Positions 1 through 10,843 of a stretch of 60,000 nt of DNA are shown one piece after another (within the stretch, counting starts at the first letter, position 1; every line of letters starts with the position of its first letter). This DNA comes from Nymphaea colorata (Eukaryota; Streptophyta; Magnoliopsida; Nymphaeales; Nymphaeaceae), in NCBI RefSeq assembly GCF_008831285.2, contig NC_045143.1, positions 4,227,503-4,287,502 on the forward strand. The letters run 5' to 3'. The translations under genes and the position numbers were made by a program. The notes under the pieces were generated by a model that saw only the letters and a list, made by a program, of their open reading frames with translations, was not told where the DNA came from and ran no database searches.

Positions 1-1261
1 GTTAAAGTTTCAAGTGTATGCTGCAAGGGCGTTGGGTATGTTAGCTCACTGCGTGAGTCGAGGTGAGTTTTCTTAAGCCCTCTTTTGTAATATCCAATTT
101 GATGAATAAATAGTTTACTTGTTCAAGTATACTTTGCCAAGTTCTTATTAAGTATCAGTTTGGACGTCGAGACTCTGCTAGATTTTCTCCGCATAAATTT
201 GAGTTTGTAGCTGAGTTAGGGCCCGCATTACGTTTTCCAATAATGTGTACTTTGAAGCAAATGGTTGCATTTTGAACGTCCTATATTTAAGAATTCCTAG
301 AGTGATTGCGTGCATAAGCATGTCGAGTTAATAAGGTTACACAAGAAAGATTATTAACTCAGGGGATAGGAGCACTTTTCTGTTCGTTCAAGCGTCATGT
401 TTGTGGTTAAATGAGCTAGGGTTAGCTTGAGCTGGATTCGGTCTAAACTAATCGAGTTTTAGCCACCTTATCAAGCTTGACTCAAATTCTAGCTGAGCTC
501 AAGCCAGACAAGATTCGAGTCCGGTCGAGCTCGAGCTAGCCTAGCTTAGTTGGCTGATGTACATCTCTAGTCACACCTTAGATCCACACTCATCGTTGTT
601 TACTTTTTTGCATTGAGAAAAGGTCTGATTTAAGATTGGAGGGGGAGAATCTGATCTTATGTCTATTGTCCTCAAAACTTGAGACAGTGGGCCGGGCCTT
701 ATTAAATAGGCTCATCAGTTGTGAGACGCCAACCTACTTAATTTGTAGTGTGCCTGTTTAAGACGGGTCGGTGTGAAGGGTCGCCGTGGCTTACCCGGGA
801 ATAAAAACTAAAGAAAGTTAGAGCTCTTACCTCGGGAGTCGGGATATAATCTGTTCAGATCCCGTCTTTAATGAAGTTGTCCTACTCAAATTATATGCAA
901 TCAGGCTCAATTCAGACCATGAAAACTAAGATTTGATTAGCATAAGAACAAACATGTATATGTAATGACATCGGATCATTATCCGAACCCAGTTGGATAT
1001 TTGGACTCCAATTCAGATCCACATTCATCCATAGAATTCTAGGAAAAGTAACCAGATGATCTGGACCTTTTACCAGATGCAACAATGTGGATTTCAAATC
1101 AAACCAGTAGTCAGGTAAATTAGCCAAGTCCTTTGCATCTCTAGCTTCATCCTCACGCAAAATAATTACCACTTAAATCTATTACTAGATTTTATACTTA
1201 TATGAGCGTTTGGCTGACTGATCAAAGCATGCAATTTTCTCTTTTGTACAAACGAATTTAG
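1..1261. other. Left flank or intron 3 of laccase A; degenerate repeats
   Basis: No laccase exon 3 is visible here, although in C, D and E exon 3 lies only 850-875 bases before exon 4. The stretch is either an enlarged intron 3 or sequence that replaced the 5' part of gene A. Around 470-545 it is rich in CTCGAG/GAGCTC words, as also seen near 14480-14600. Around 960-1060 it has a degenerate string of ATCCGA/GGATCC-like words. Both look like old dispersed repeats. The last 60 bases before 1262 weakly resemble the end of intron 3 in C (a TTGTACAAAC block before the acceptor). Confidence 0.5.
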
Positions 1262-3796
1262 GTGAATGGTGGAACAGTGATATAATGGACGTGTTTGTGG
1301 AAGGGGTGACGAGCGGGACTGACTTCAACGTATCAGATGCATATACCATAAATGGGCAACCGGGTGATCTGTATGAATGCTCACAATCAGGTAAGAAATA
1401 GTTTCTGCCATCTCTTTGTAATTAACAAATTCCCAGCATTCGCTTTTCGATCTAACTTACCAGATATTTTTCGTGACAAATCCAATTTAAATTCATGTTA
1501 GAAACATGCAAAACAGATACGTAAATCAGATTTTATGAGACTTTTAAGATTAATTGATGAAAAGTTCAAAAGTTTAAAATGTACATCTATTCATAAAAAA
1601 AATTTGTAAAATACCCCAATCCCATTTTCACTGTCTATTTGTTGCATGCGATCTAACTTTGGTGGCAGCTGTTTGAAATGATAAACCAATAATCAACAAT
1701 GTCCTAATGAAATGAATTTGAATTTTTTCATTTTCCTTTGGTTTTTTATGTTTCAGAGACAAGCCGGTTTGTGGTTGAGTATGGCAAGACGTATCTGTTC
1801 CGCGTTGTGAACGCAGTAATGAGCTTCGGGATGTTTGTCGGCATAGCGAATCACACACTCACAGTTGTTGGTCGAGACGGAGCCTACCTTAAACCGTTTG
1901 AGAGAGAATTTGTCCTGCTAAACGTAGGGCAGACAATAGACATCCTTGTAACGGCAAACCAATCACAAGGTCTCTATTACATGGCCACCGATTCCTACAA
2001 AAGTATAAAGACGAGTTATGATGCCAATAAAACTACAGCCGTAGTCGAGTACAGGGGCTACAACTCCTCGCTAGCCTCATCACCACCCTTACCATATCTT
2101 CCTTCCAACAACGACACAGCTGCTGTGTATGAATTCAGTGAGTCGTTGAGAAGCCTGGCATCCGAAGAGCACCCCATTGATGTTCCCATGGAGATCGACA
2201 CCAGGCTAGTCATGACCATGTCCTTGAACGAAGAACAGTGCAACGCCAGTGCCTGCTCCGAGGGCTATAAACTGGCTGCCAGTATGAACAACATCTCTTT
2301 CCTCAACCCGCGGATGGACATACTCTCCGCCTACTACGAAAGCATCAAGAACGTGTACACGACCGATTTTCCGGCGTTCCCGCCGTATATGTTCAATTTC
2401 ACGGCGGACACGTATTCGAATGATCTGCTGGTGCCGGTGTATGGGACGAGGGCGTTGGTGGTGAAGTATAATTCGTCTGTGGAGCTGGTTCTGCAGGGCA
2501 CCAAATTGCTGTTGGGGGATTATCATCCAACCCATCTGCATGGGTATCACTTCTATGCAGTTGGACAAGGCTTCGGCAACTTTGATCCCGTGAATGATCC
2601 GCTCAATTACAACTTGGTCAATCCTCCAAAGCTGAACACGATCGACGTCCCCTTCGGCGGATGGGCTGCTCTCCGTTTCAGAGCGGATAACCCCGGTAAG
2701 TAACTTTACTTTCCTGCTTAGTTTCCTTTTGGGTTTTGCCGATCCGAATGCCTTCATATCTCCTTTCCCGGCTTCTCATCGGTAACGAGATTAATTAACT
2801 AACTCCTAAAGTGGATACTTTAGAGTTAATTTGATGAAGAGAATGATAAAATTAAAGCTTTCGGAACAAAATAAATGAACCCTATTCTTTGACTGGTAGC
2901 CAGGCATTTCTTGTAGCCCAAAGCAATATCTAGAAGATTGCCAAAACATTGGATTGGATCCAAGAATGCAGCAGTATTGCCTCAGGATCACAATATATTC
3001 ATTTTCCACTTGATTAAATGGAAAGGAAGCAAGGATAGGAGTCAGAGAGGATCCCATTGTATATATTTTTGGAATGATTTAAAGTTACCATTCTTGGGAG
3101 TGTGGCTTGGTCAATTTCTTGAGAAGGTCCTGTCAGGCTCTCTCTCTCTCATCCTTTCTGCCATCCTCTTGGTCTTTTGTCTTCACCATTGCACTTGAGA
3201 GAGACAAAATCATAAACCGAGTTGCAAAAAGAAAGAGTGGATTATAGAAATTGTCTTTTACTTAAACATATCGTTTTTATTATGCGCAAGCAAGTTCTGC
3301 TTTTCTTAAGTTTTCTTATATTTCGTTCTACGCTTTGTTTCATAAGAAGTATGTTTGCCAATTACTTTACCAACGTAAGCTGTTGTTTGTGATTGCCTAA
3401 ATGATCAGCAGTTTCATATGAACAAACCAAGAGTTTGAGTGGCTTCCTTATAATTCTGTAAAATTTTCATAAAAAAACATATGGAACACAATTGAATACG
3501 ATGACATGCCACAATTGAATATAGCCGATTGATTTAGCGTGACAACCAACAATGCAGGTGTGTGGTTTCTTCACTGCCACTTGGAACGCCATTTTTCCTG
3601 GGGGATGACGACGGTGTTAATAGTGACCGACGGCCCGAATCCTGAAACAAGCATTCTGCCTCCCCCAACCGGCATGCCCAACTGTTCAGACCGAACTGTC
3701 CACATTACTCGAGATCAGAAGAGCAACGAGCCGCTGGAGGACGGCCTGATGCCGGCCGTCAACGTCAATGGGGACGGTGTAGACGCGTCTGCGTGA
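1262..3796 (+). CDS. Laccase A, 3' part (exons 4-6)
   Basis: A secreted multicopper oxidase that would oxidise phenolics with O2. Three exons are visible: exon 4 1262-1390 (129 bases), exon 5 1757-2695 (939) and exon 6 3558-3796 (239). Introns are GT-AG with phases matching the intact neighbours. Exon 4 reads GEWWNSDIMDV. Exon 5 holds the copper segment L3 (HPTHLHG) near its end. Exon 6 holds L4 (HCHLERH followed by WGM), with the type-1 copper cysteine and an axial methionine. No stop or frameshift is seen. The protein ends with about 36 residues after the NCSD that follows the PPPTGMP motif, a longer and different tail from C, D and E. The second half of exon 5 is richer in G/C at third codon positions than the other copies, so A is the more distant paralogue. 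Exons 1-3 are not in the window, so it is unknown whether the gene is complete. Confidence 0.88.
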
Positions 3797-6241
3797 TAGC
3801 TTTAATGGCAAGTGCTGAGGAAATATTATTCAGAACCTGCATTTTTTGTCTTTTCTTCAATTATAGTTCTATATTTATTTAAGGGTATTTTTTACGTTTT
3901 CAAAGAGGAATTTTATGCTTTCAACTTTGTCCTTCTAAGAGCCTGGCTTCCACCTCCTCACTCTTCTCACATGAGAACGAGTTTTAATGCCGCCGCGAGT
4001 CCACAATGAGTGAGTGAGTGTAAGTTGATGATAGGCCCTATTTGAGTATTTACTTTCACGTTATAATATTCTACGTGCACAACAACACTCTTAACCCTAT
4101 TATTATCTCATATTTTTATCATTATCTCATACTTATAACGTCTCATGTAATGACAAGAAGTGGTATGAGATAATGATATGTATAAGATAATGATAAATGC
4201 ATGAGGCAATAGGTATGTATAATAACAAATTATACTTTAATTTTAATATTTATAAAACATTGTAGTTTTTGAACTTTAATTAACTTATTCATAATCTTTT
4301 TACCCTTGTAAAAGGCTAGCCAAAGGTGTTTTGGTTAGTATATATGCCTACACATATTTTTTTTGTATGCGTAGGGATGTGCCGAAATCAGGACGGTATT
4401 ACAATGCCAACACAACACATGTAAGAGGATCGAGGCACTCTTGGCTGAACTTGGGCTAAGGAGATCATTCCATATATAATTAAAGGGAAAAAAAAAAGGT
4501 TTCCTGTGGCAGAGCCATGTCATCAGGCCACAAAATTTGTTTTATATAAAAACTTCAATAATTTTCAGTTTTTTATATGCGCCCCTTGAAAATCTGAAAT
4601 TAAGGTGCCTTTAACTAGATTTTTTTGACTCCACCACTGATTGCTCCCCTAGTTTGAAAGTTAGGTAATTTTGCTGCTAAATGTATTGACTTTCACATCC
4701 TTTTTGCATGATCTTAAGCCGACCCTTGAATGACTGTTCGAAGTTTAGTGGCCACCTTAATTTCATTAAGGAGGTGGAACTAGAAGATGCATGTAAATCC
4801 TCCTGGGAGGAAGGCTTTGTGTAGAGCCCAACAAAACAAGGGAAACAAAAAACAATCAACCGAACCATACCAGCCATCTTAATTAGGCCATCGGTTCCCA
4901 TTCATCACGAAGAGAATTCCATATCCCAAAACTATTTACAACAACTAGAAGATGAGTGTCTTTGAGTTGGATTTATGAGATAGAAATTAAGGACAGGAGT
5001 CAGAGGAAATCCAATAAATATTTTTTGAATTAATCAAGCTACCATCCTTAGGCTGTTTGGCTTGATCAATTTGTTGAGAAAGCTTGTCCGTCGGCAATGC
5101 ATGAAAACAAAAGATAATAAAACAGGTTAATTATTTAAGTAGGTTGAGTAGTGAACCCACTTCTGAAGAAGACTGGAAGGATCCGCCTTTCTTCCTCAAA
5201 CCAAATTCCTTTTTGTGTCTTATATCTTGGGTTAAGTTAGGACTTGAGTGAGATACGGTAGACTGGTTGTTCTGTCATTGCGCCACCGGTTAGGACCCAA
5301 GCCATACACACCAAGATTCAACTGAGATCTAGAAGACTCGGCCGATTATCGGCTGACTTGGTGGTTCGCTGACTCATTTGGATCAGTAGAGTCACACACA
5401 AAGTGTGTATCACAGATATAGAACTAAATTATTGATAAAAACTGATTTTGACCCAAGTTTTTTTTTCTTGAACCCGTACCAAAAAATCAAAAAAAGGGAG
5501 GAAGAGGCTGGATCAATCTCTCTTTTTTCTTTATGATGAAGGTTGGACCATTTGTTGGGGTTTCTGTCTTGTTACTGGAGAGAGCATATCCAATTTCTTT
5601 TATATTTCAATGATTTTACAAAGTTTATATGGATTGAATAGTTAACTGGAACATTTAAAAAAAAATAGTGCTACAGTTTGATACTCTTAGTAATTCGGTT
5701 TCATTTCGATAGTCTTTGATTTTTGGTACATAATCTGGCTGCGTGACTGACCTGTAAACTGCTGGTTCGAATCCAATTCTTGAGTTTTGCCAATTATGCT
5801 TTCTACGATCAGCTTTGTCCTTTGTAAATTTCACCCTATTGGGCACGTCTTAAAAGACAAAATCGTAAAAGAAAGGTCGCAAGTGAATTATATAAAAGCC
5901 TTTACTTAAACCTATAATTTTCAGTATGCGTACGCAACACGTGCCTTTTTTTTTTTTTTAACTTATTTAAACATTTTTTCATGTTTCCATCTATAAAGAC
6001 TATGTTTGCCGATTATTTTATAAACTTAAGCAGTTGTTTGCCATTGCATAAATGGTCAGCAGTTTCATATATGCATACCAAAAGTTTGAGTGGCTTCCTT
6101 AAAATTCTGTAAAATCTGCATAAGAAAAATCACGCGCGCCGCCAAAGACATCCGCATCATCTTGAATGAAACAGCCAATTTCTATGAACAGCTAAAGACT
6201 CGCGTATAACAGACTGATTTAGCTGCGGATGAGACAATGCA
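3797..6241 (+). other. 3' flank of laccase A and a duplicated copy of its intron 5
   Basis: After the 3' UTR and an AT-rich patch, the sequence from about 4980 to 6235 repeats the intron 5 region of gene A (about 3020-3540) with many changes. One shared block (AGGAGTCAGAG) lies at about 3041 and 4995. Another (AGTTTGAGTGGCTTCCTTA) lies at about 3431 and 6080. It leads directly into the broken exon 6 copy at 6242. I see no gene in it. A TTATCTCATA-rich patch lies at 4090-4210. Confidence 0.7.
4090..4210. repeat. TTATCTCATAC-type short repeat patch I
   Basis: The words TTATCTCATA and its complement TATGAGATAA recur with irregular spacing, interrupted by AT-rich sequence. The same words form larger patches at 6780-7010 and 8690-8960. 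Confidence 0.6.
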
Positions 6242-6458
6242 GGCGTGTGGCTTCTTCACTGCCACTTTGAACGCCAATTTCATCGGGGATGACGGCGATG
6301 TTCATAGTAACAGACGGCCCATGGAATGGATATGTCTCTCTAACGGGACTGGTCCGACGCTTCCTCATTACTCTAAGCAAGAACAGCAACCAGGTGACGG
6401 CGGCCTGCAGCTGCCGGCCGTCGATGTCCGTTTGGACGAAGGGGATGTGTCCGCGTGA
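6242..6458 (+). pseudogene. Laccase A exon 6 copy, broken
   Basis: A copy of exon 6 of gene A, with the end of intron 5 before it and the 3' UTR after it. It opens as [12 protein letters not shown], keeping the type-1 cysteine, but the third histidine of HCHxxxH is lost. A one-base deletion at about 6275 brings an immediate TGA in frame. The middle has diverged beyond alignment, while the end (EGDVSA then stop) again matches gene A. No exons 1-5 lie near it. It records a partial duplication of the end of gene A. Confidence 0.8.
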
Positions 6459-6779
6459 CAGCTTTAAAGCTCTATGCATGGAAATGGTTCCTAGAAAGTG
6501 CATTTCTTTTTTTCTCTTCATTTCTTTTCTTCTCTTCAAGTGTTTTTCTTAATTATACATTTTAAGGATATTTTTGTTTTTTTCTTTATGCTTCCATCTT
6601 TGTCCTTATAAGGGCCGGGTGTCCATTTGATCTTGTGTTTTCCAGTGTATCCGCACCATCAACCCATTTTGCACGGTACCATCAAGTTTTGTACATTGTT
6701 GTTCAATACACCAAACGTGACTCTAGCATCAATATACATATTTACTTTAATGCCCAAACATTAAACAATAAATTCTTAC

Positions 6780-7010
6780 TTATATTATTCCTCATACTTT
6801 AGTAATTATCTTATATCTGTAGCGTCTATCTTTATCTCATACCCGTAGCGTTTGAGATAATGATAGTAAGTAATATGAGATAATGACTGAGGTATAAGAT
6901 AATAATGGATATGAGATTATGACATAAATATGAAATAATATGTATGAGATAACAACAAATGTATGAAATAATAGATATGAGATAATAACAAAGGTATGAG
7001 GTAGCGCTAA
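6780..7010. repeat. TTATCTCATA/TATGAGATAA repeat patch II
   Basis: More than ten copies of ATGAGATAA or its complement in about 230 bases, irregularly spaced, switching orientation at about 6845. Both orientations next to each other make a possible foldback. Confidence 0.6.
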
Positions 7011-7969
7011 AGCGGAACAAAAAAAAATGAAGAAATTTTTTTACCGTTTTCAGGAATATATTAGTCATAATAATTTATTATGTACATACGAATTGACAAG
7101 TTTTACCTGAAAATCTTTTTTTGCCTTTAGAATCCGAAAATCCTTTTTTTGCAGTTGTTTTTGTATTAACCATAGACATCATTAAAATGACACACAAAAT
7201 TCATACATAACACAACATATATAACCCGCTTCGATGTTTGCATGGCTAGATGGAGTCTACAATGGCGTAGCTACTTGTCAACTTGTGTGGGCAATTGCCG
7301 CCACAATTTCACCTAAATTGTATGTTTATGTTTGAATGAGTCCATATAGTTATATGCATATTTTTTCCCCGTCTAAAGACTTTTGACATCCTTAGTTGTC
7401 AGAACATGTGACATGTTTACCCCACCCTACCAATCACTCAAAAGGTTTTTGACATCCTTTGTTGGTAGATCATGTTGCATGCACCATTTAGTGCATGCAC
7501 CCACCCCACCAATCACATTAATAAAGAAATAGACATTTTAGACACTTTATCCTTTTCACTTTCCTCATTTTGTTTTCCTTTTCCTTCGACAAAATTATTT
7601 TCCACCTTGGAAAACTTTTCGTTTGAAAAACTAAAGCTGTTTTGGTCATGTTTCACTTGCACCAAAATGCGAGCACACAGTTTGTGTGGTTGTGCCGGTA
7701 TTGAATAATGTGTACAAATATTACTATCAAATTTTTTCTTTCGAAGCTGGTTAGAAGCTTAGTGGCCACCTTAACTTCCATCACTGAAGATTCCTTAACT
7801 TCCATCACTGAACATTAGGTAGAACTAGAAGATTTGTGCAGTTAAAGCCTGCTGGGAATTGGGCTCCCTCCCCTTTTACTAAAAAGAATTAAATGAATTG
7901 CCACCCACCAAAAGGGAACTAAAAGCAGCAAACAGGACACTTAGGCTGTTGGTGTTCCCGTTTCATCAC

Positions 7970-8135
7970 GAATAGAAGTCCAACTCACAAAACTATTTCC
8001 ATAGAACTAGAAGATGCGTGTTTATTTTAAACAACGAGAATTCTTTTGGATTCGAATAGAAGTCCAACTCACAAAACTATTTCCATAGAACTAGAAGATG
8101 CGTGTTTATTTTAAACAACGAGAATTCTTTTGGAT
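7970..8135. repeat. 84-base tandem duplication, two copies
   Basis: Copies at 7970-8053 and 8054-8135 are identical except at the last bases of the unit. Each starts GAATAGAAGTCC and ends near GAATTCTTTTGGAT. The identity points to a recent event. Confidence 0.9.
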
Positions 8136-8320
8136 AGAGTTCGAATTTGTGAGAAATCGTGTTGAGAAGAATTCTAATTAATTGAAATAGTATTCATCCG
8201 TTCAATAGAAAAACAGTGGGAGTTCCAAGCAAAATTCCTTTTGATGAACTTTTAAGACAAATTTAAAACACTTTTTAAGGTATTCCACACGTTTCTCCCA
8301 ATCTTGAGGCTCTATTCATG

Positions 8321-8550
8321 AATTCTTGTTCCAGTTGCCAAATAAACTCATTGGTCTTCAAGTATTTCATGTTTAAAGCTGGTTATATACGTCGTTCTTG
8401 TGTATATAATATCATGTGTCATTATAATAATAACAATTCTCATTCCATTTGCCAAATAAACTATTGGTTTTCAAGTATTTCATATTCAAAGGTGGTTATA
8501 TACGTCATTCTTGTGTATATAGTTTCATGTGTCATTATAATAATAACAAA
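8321..8550. repeat. 114-base tandem duplication, two diverged copies
   Basis: Units start at 8321 and 8435 (AATTCT, then TGCCAAATAAACT) and share GGTTATATACGTC and CATGTGTCATTATAATAA. They are older than the 84-base duplication next door, judged by the mismatches. Confidence 0.8.
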
Positions 8551-8689
8551 AAATGCGTATCAAAAGAAACTTTTTTGTAGGGACAGGGTTTCAATAAAGA
8601 TAAATTTTGTCATCCATGTATACATATTGGTATGATTAATATACCAGTTAAAAAACAATTTCTTTTTCTTGCCCCGCTTATAACATTAT

Positions 8690-8960
8690 TTCATTATCTT
8701 ATAAATATTTTTTATCTCATAGACATTATTTTATACTTATGTTTAGTGTCTATTATCTCATTATCTCATACTTATGTTTAGTGTTATCTCATATATTCAT
8801 CCGTTATCTCATTGTTTCATAAGTTTTTTGTTATCTCATACTTATATTTGATGCTATTCCATGCATCTATGTGTTTGTATCCCATTATCTCACAAATCTT
8901 TTGTTATCATATTAACATTACTCATACTTGTTATTTCATACTTATTTGTTCTCTCATGCA
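8690..8960. repeat. TTATCTCATAC repeat patch III
   Basis: Many copies of TTATCTCATACTTATG-like words in one orientation, with the spacer TTTAGTG seen several times. Same family as the patches at 4090 and 6780. Confidence 0.6.
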
Positions 8961-9499
8961 CATGCATATGTAATGTTTGAGCATGAAAGTAAATATACAT
9001 ATTAGTAATAGAGTTCACATCTGGTGTAAACTCATTACATACATGAAAAGTGCACATAACTCTCCCTATTTCATTAGCCTGTGGAGACTAGCCCCGATTG
9101 AGTAGATAGAAGACCCGTCAATATTTGTATTCTATCTCTAGCATTGTTTACAATCTAGCTATAGCTCCCATCACAAGTACTTGGAAGCTTCACATATAGT
9201 TAAAACTAAATATTCAACCCAATGAAAAATTGTGTAAAGGAAAATTTATTAGTTCTTAAAAAAAGAAGGAGATTTATGCTCAATCTAAGGTACCTCAAAA
9301 AGACCTAAGCCCCTTCTCCTTTTCTCTTGTCCTCAAAGTCCAGTGCTTTTTTTCCTTTTTCTCTTAACTACCACCTATCAGCTATACCACATACGGAGAA
9401 AATGACATTAAATATCGATATTCTATATATATTGGTGCCCTCCTGCACCATCGGTATTTCAAAGTCCTCAAAAATTAAGGCGCCGGACGGCCGCGGGTG

Positions 9500-9616
9500 A
9501 TGGTTATGGAGCGGCAACCACCTGCCCTGCCGCCACTGCAAATCACCATTTGCCTTCTTCTTTCTCTCTTCCTCTTCCGGCGGGCTCTCGCCGAAGTTCA
9601 CTACCACGAATGGTTT
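9500..9616 (+). pseudogene. Orphan laccase first exon
   Basis: An open first exon with two possible starts (ATG at 9500 and 9506). It encodes a signal-peptide-like stretch with a leucine-rich core (CLLLSLFLF), then [13 protein letters not shown], and is followed by a GTAAGT donor at 9617. The AEVHYHEW block is shared with exon 1 of B, C, D, E and F. No exon 2 follows before the LINE. The sequence after it (about 9620-9860) instead matches the 3' flanks of C and D (about 28370-28620 and 40080-40300). It is a stranded exon of a lost or rearranged laccase. It could still start a transcript, so its functional state is uncertain. Confidence 0.75.
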
Positions 9617-10843
9617 GTAAGTTAACAAATGGGTGATACGGGTTCAAGTAGATGTTAAGGGCCAAAAGATGAAAATGTTGGTGAACCGAACATAGGAAAT
9701 GATGCTCTTTATATAAGGACAACATTAAGATGCTTTTTGATGAGAATGAAATACTCAAATAAAACAAAATAAAAAATTTAATAAAATGACAAATACCAAT
9801 TGCCTATTGAAGTTAGCATGAGGAGCCTCATTTAAACGGTACACTAGCATTCAGTACATTTCTCCTTTCGTTGGCACTTTCTTTCTTCTTATTTTCTTTT
9901 CTTCAGGCAATCGTAATGTGATCTATTTTGTTAATGAAATTGAAAACCGACCTGGTGCATCTATGAAATTTTTTAGGGCAAATTAAACAACTTTAAAAAA
10001 GTTATTTGTCACGACCCAGCGGACTTTACATTGGGCTTGAGCCTTTGGTCGGGCGAATCCTTAGCCTGACTCCTAACCACCTCGTTTTAGCCCCAAAAGT
10101 CTAAAAACTGAGACAAGAAACTACTAAATAACTTTTTTTTATATGGTTTTGAAAATCTCTTAATGTTTAATATGAGACTAAAATTTTCAAATGAAGCATT
10201 ACAATACGTGAATATCGTTCTGCCAAAAGTTAAATTGCATATATGTAATCTCCGTCTATGGGATCTAAGTATACGTTATTGTGTGCAGACATGTTTTGTT
10301 TAGAAAATAAGAGATGATTTTGTATCAATTTCAATATATTTTGTTAGAGTACGAAAATCGCATTTGCATGATTAACTTTCATGAAAAATACTAATATTAA
10401 GAGAAAAAAGTTGATAAGATATTGTGGGCAGGGGTAAAAATGTATTTTTCTTTCCATCCAAACTACTCAAATCAAAATGTGATGGGTAAAATAACTCGGA
10501 CGTGGCAGCAACAAAATCATCAAACGAGTGAACGCGCCTTTTGATTTGCCATTTTCGGCAAAAGCCAAAGAACACACGACCAACCCCACTGCAGCAGTTG
10601 CTTGCTGTTGCAGATGATGACGGACGCACGTTGCTACTGCTGAGAGCAATATATTGGGACCGAGTCAGCACGTTATCAGATTCTTCAGAAAAAGCTGATA
10701 ATAGAGGAGGACCATATACTCCTCCTTTTGAAATCCCTGTAGTACCATTTCCATCCTTAAAGAAGTGGTGTGTTATTAGTCACTCTCACACCTTGAAGTT
10801 CAGAACGATGACTTTTCTAGACATACCGGCGGTCTCTCTCTCT
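9617..10843. other. Spacer made of repeat blocks shared with C and D flanks
   Basis: No gene. 9620-9860 matches the sequence downstream of C and D. 10150-10840 matches 17560-17930 and parts of 18130-19030 and 32380-32830, including a block with CAGCAGTTGC and GACGCACGTT and a GAATCTTCTGA-type block. A GTCACGACCCAGC segment at 10010-10090 is unlike the rest and was not identified. Confidence 0.6.

Larger units (their letters stand above)
6459..9499. other. Gene-free AT-rich spacer with local duplications
   Basis: No supported gene. It contains the 3' flank of the broken exon copy, TTATCTCATA patches (6780-7010, 8690-8960), the tandem duplications at 7970-8135 and 8321-8550, and at about 7740-7990 a block resembling 4730-4960. 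A weak TATA box (TATATATA at about 9424) lies about 75 bases before the orphan first exon. Confidence 0.6.

Noticed and set aside
2206-2757. 183-codon open frame antisense to exon 5 of laccase A
   Set aside because: A shadow of the conserved exon; arginine/isoleucine-rich, no motif, not kept as an open frame opposite the other copies.
5755-5775. GGTTCGAATCC, the T-loop box of tRNA genes
   Set aside because: No acceptor, D or anticodon stem can be built around it on either strand; it lies in a diverged intron copy.
8321-8550. Direct repeats that might suggest a CRISPR-like array
   Set aside because: Only two long diverged units, no spacers, in a plant nuclear genome.
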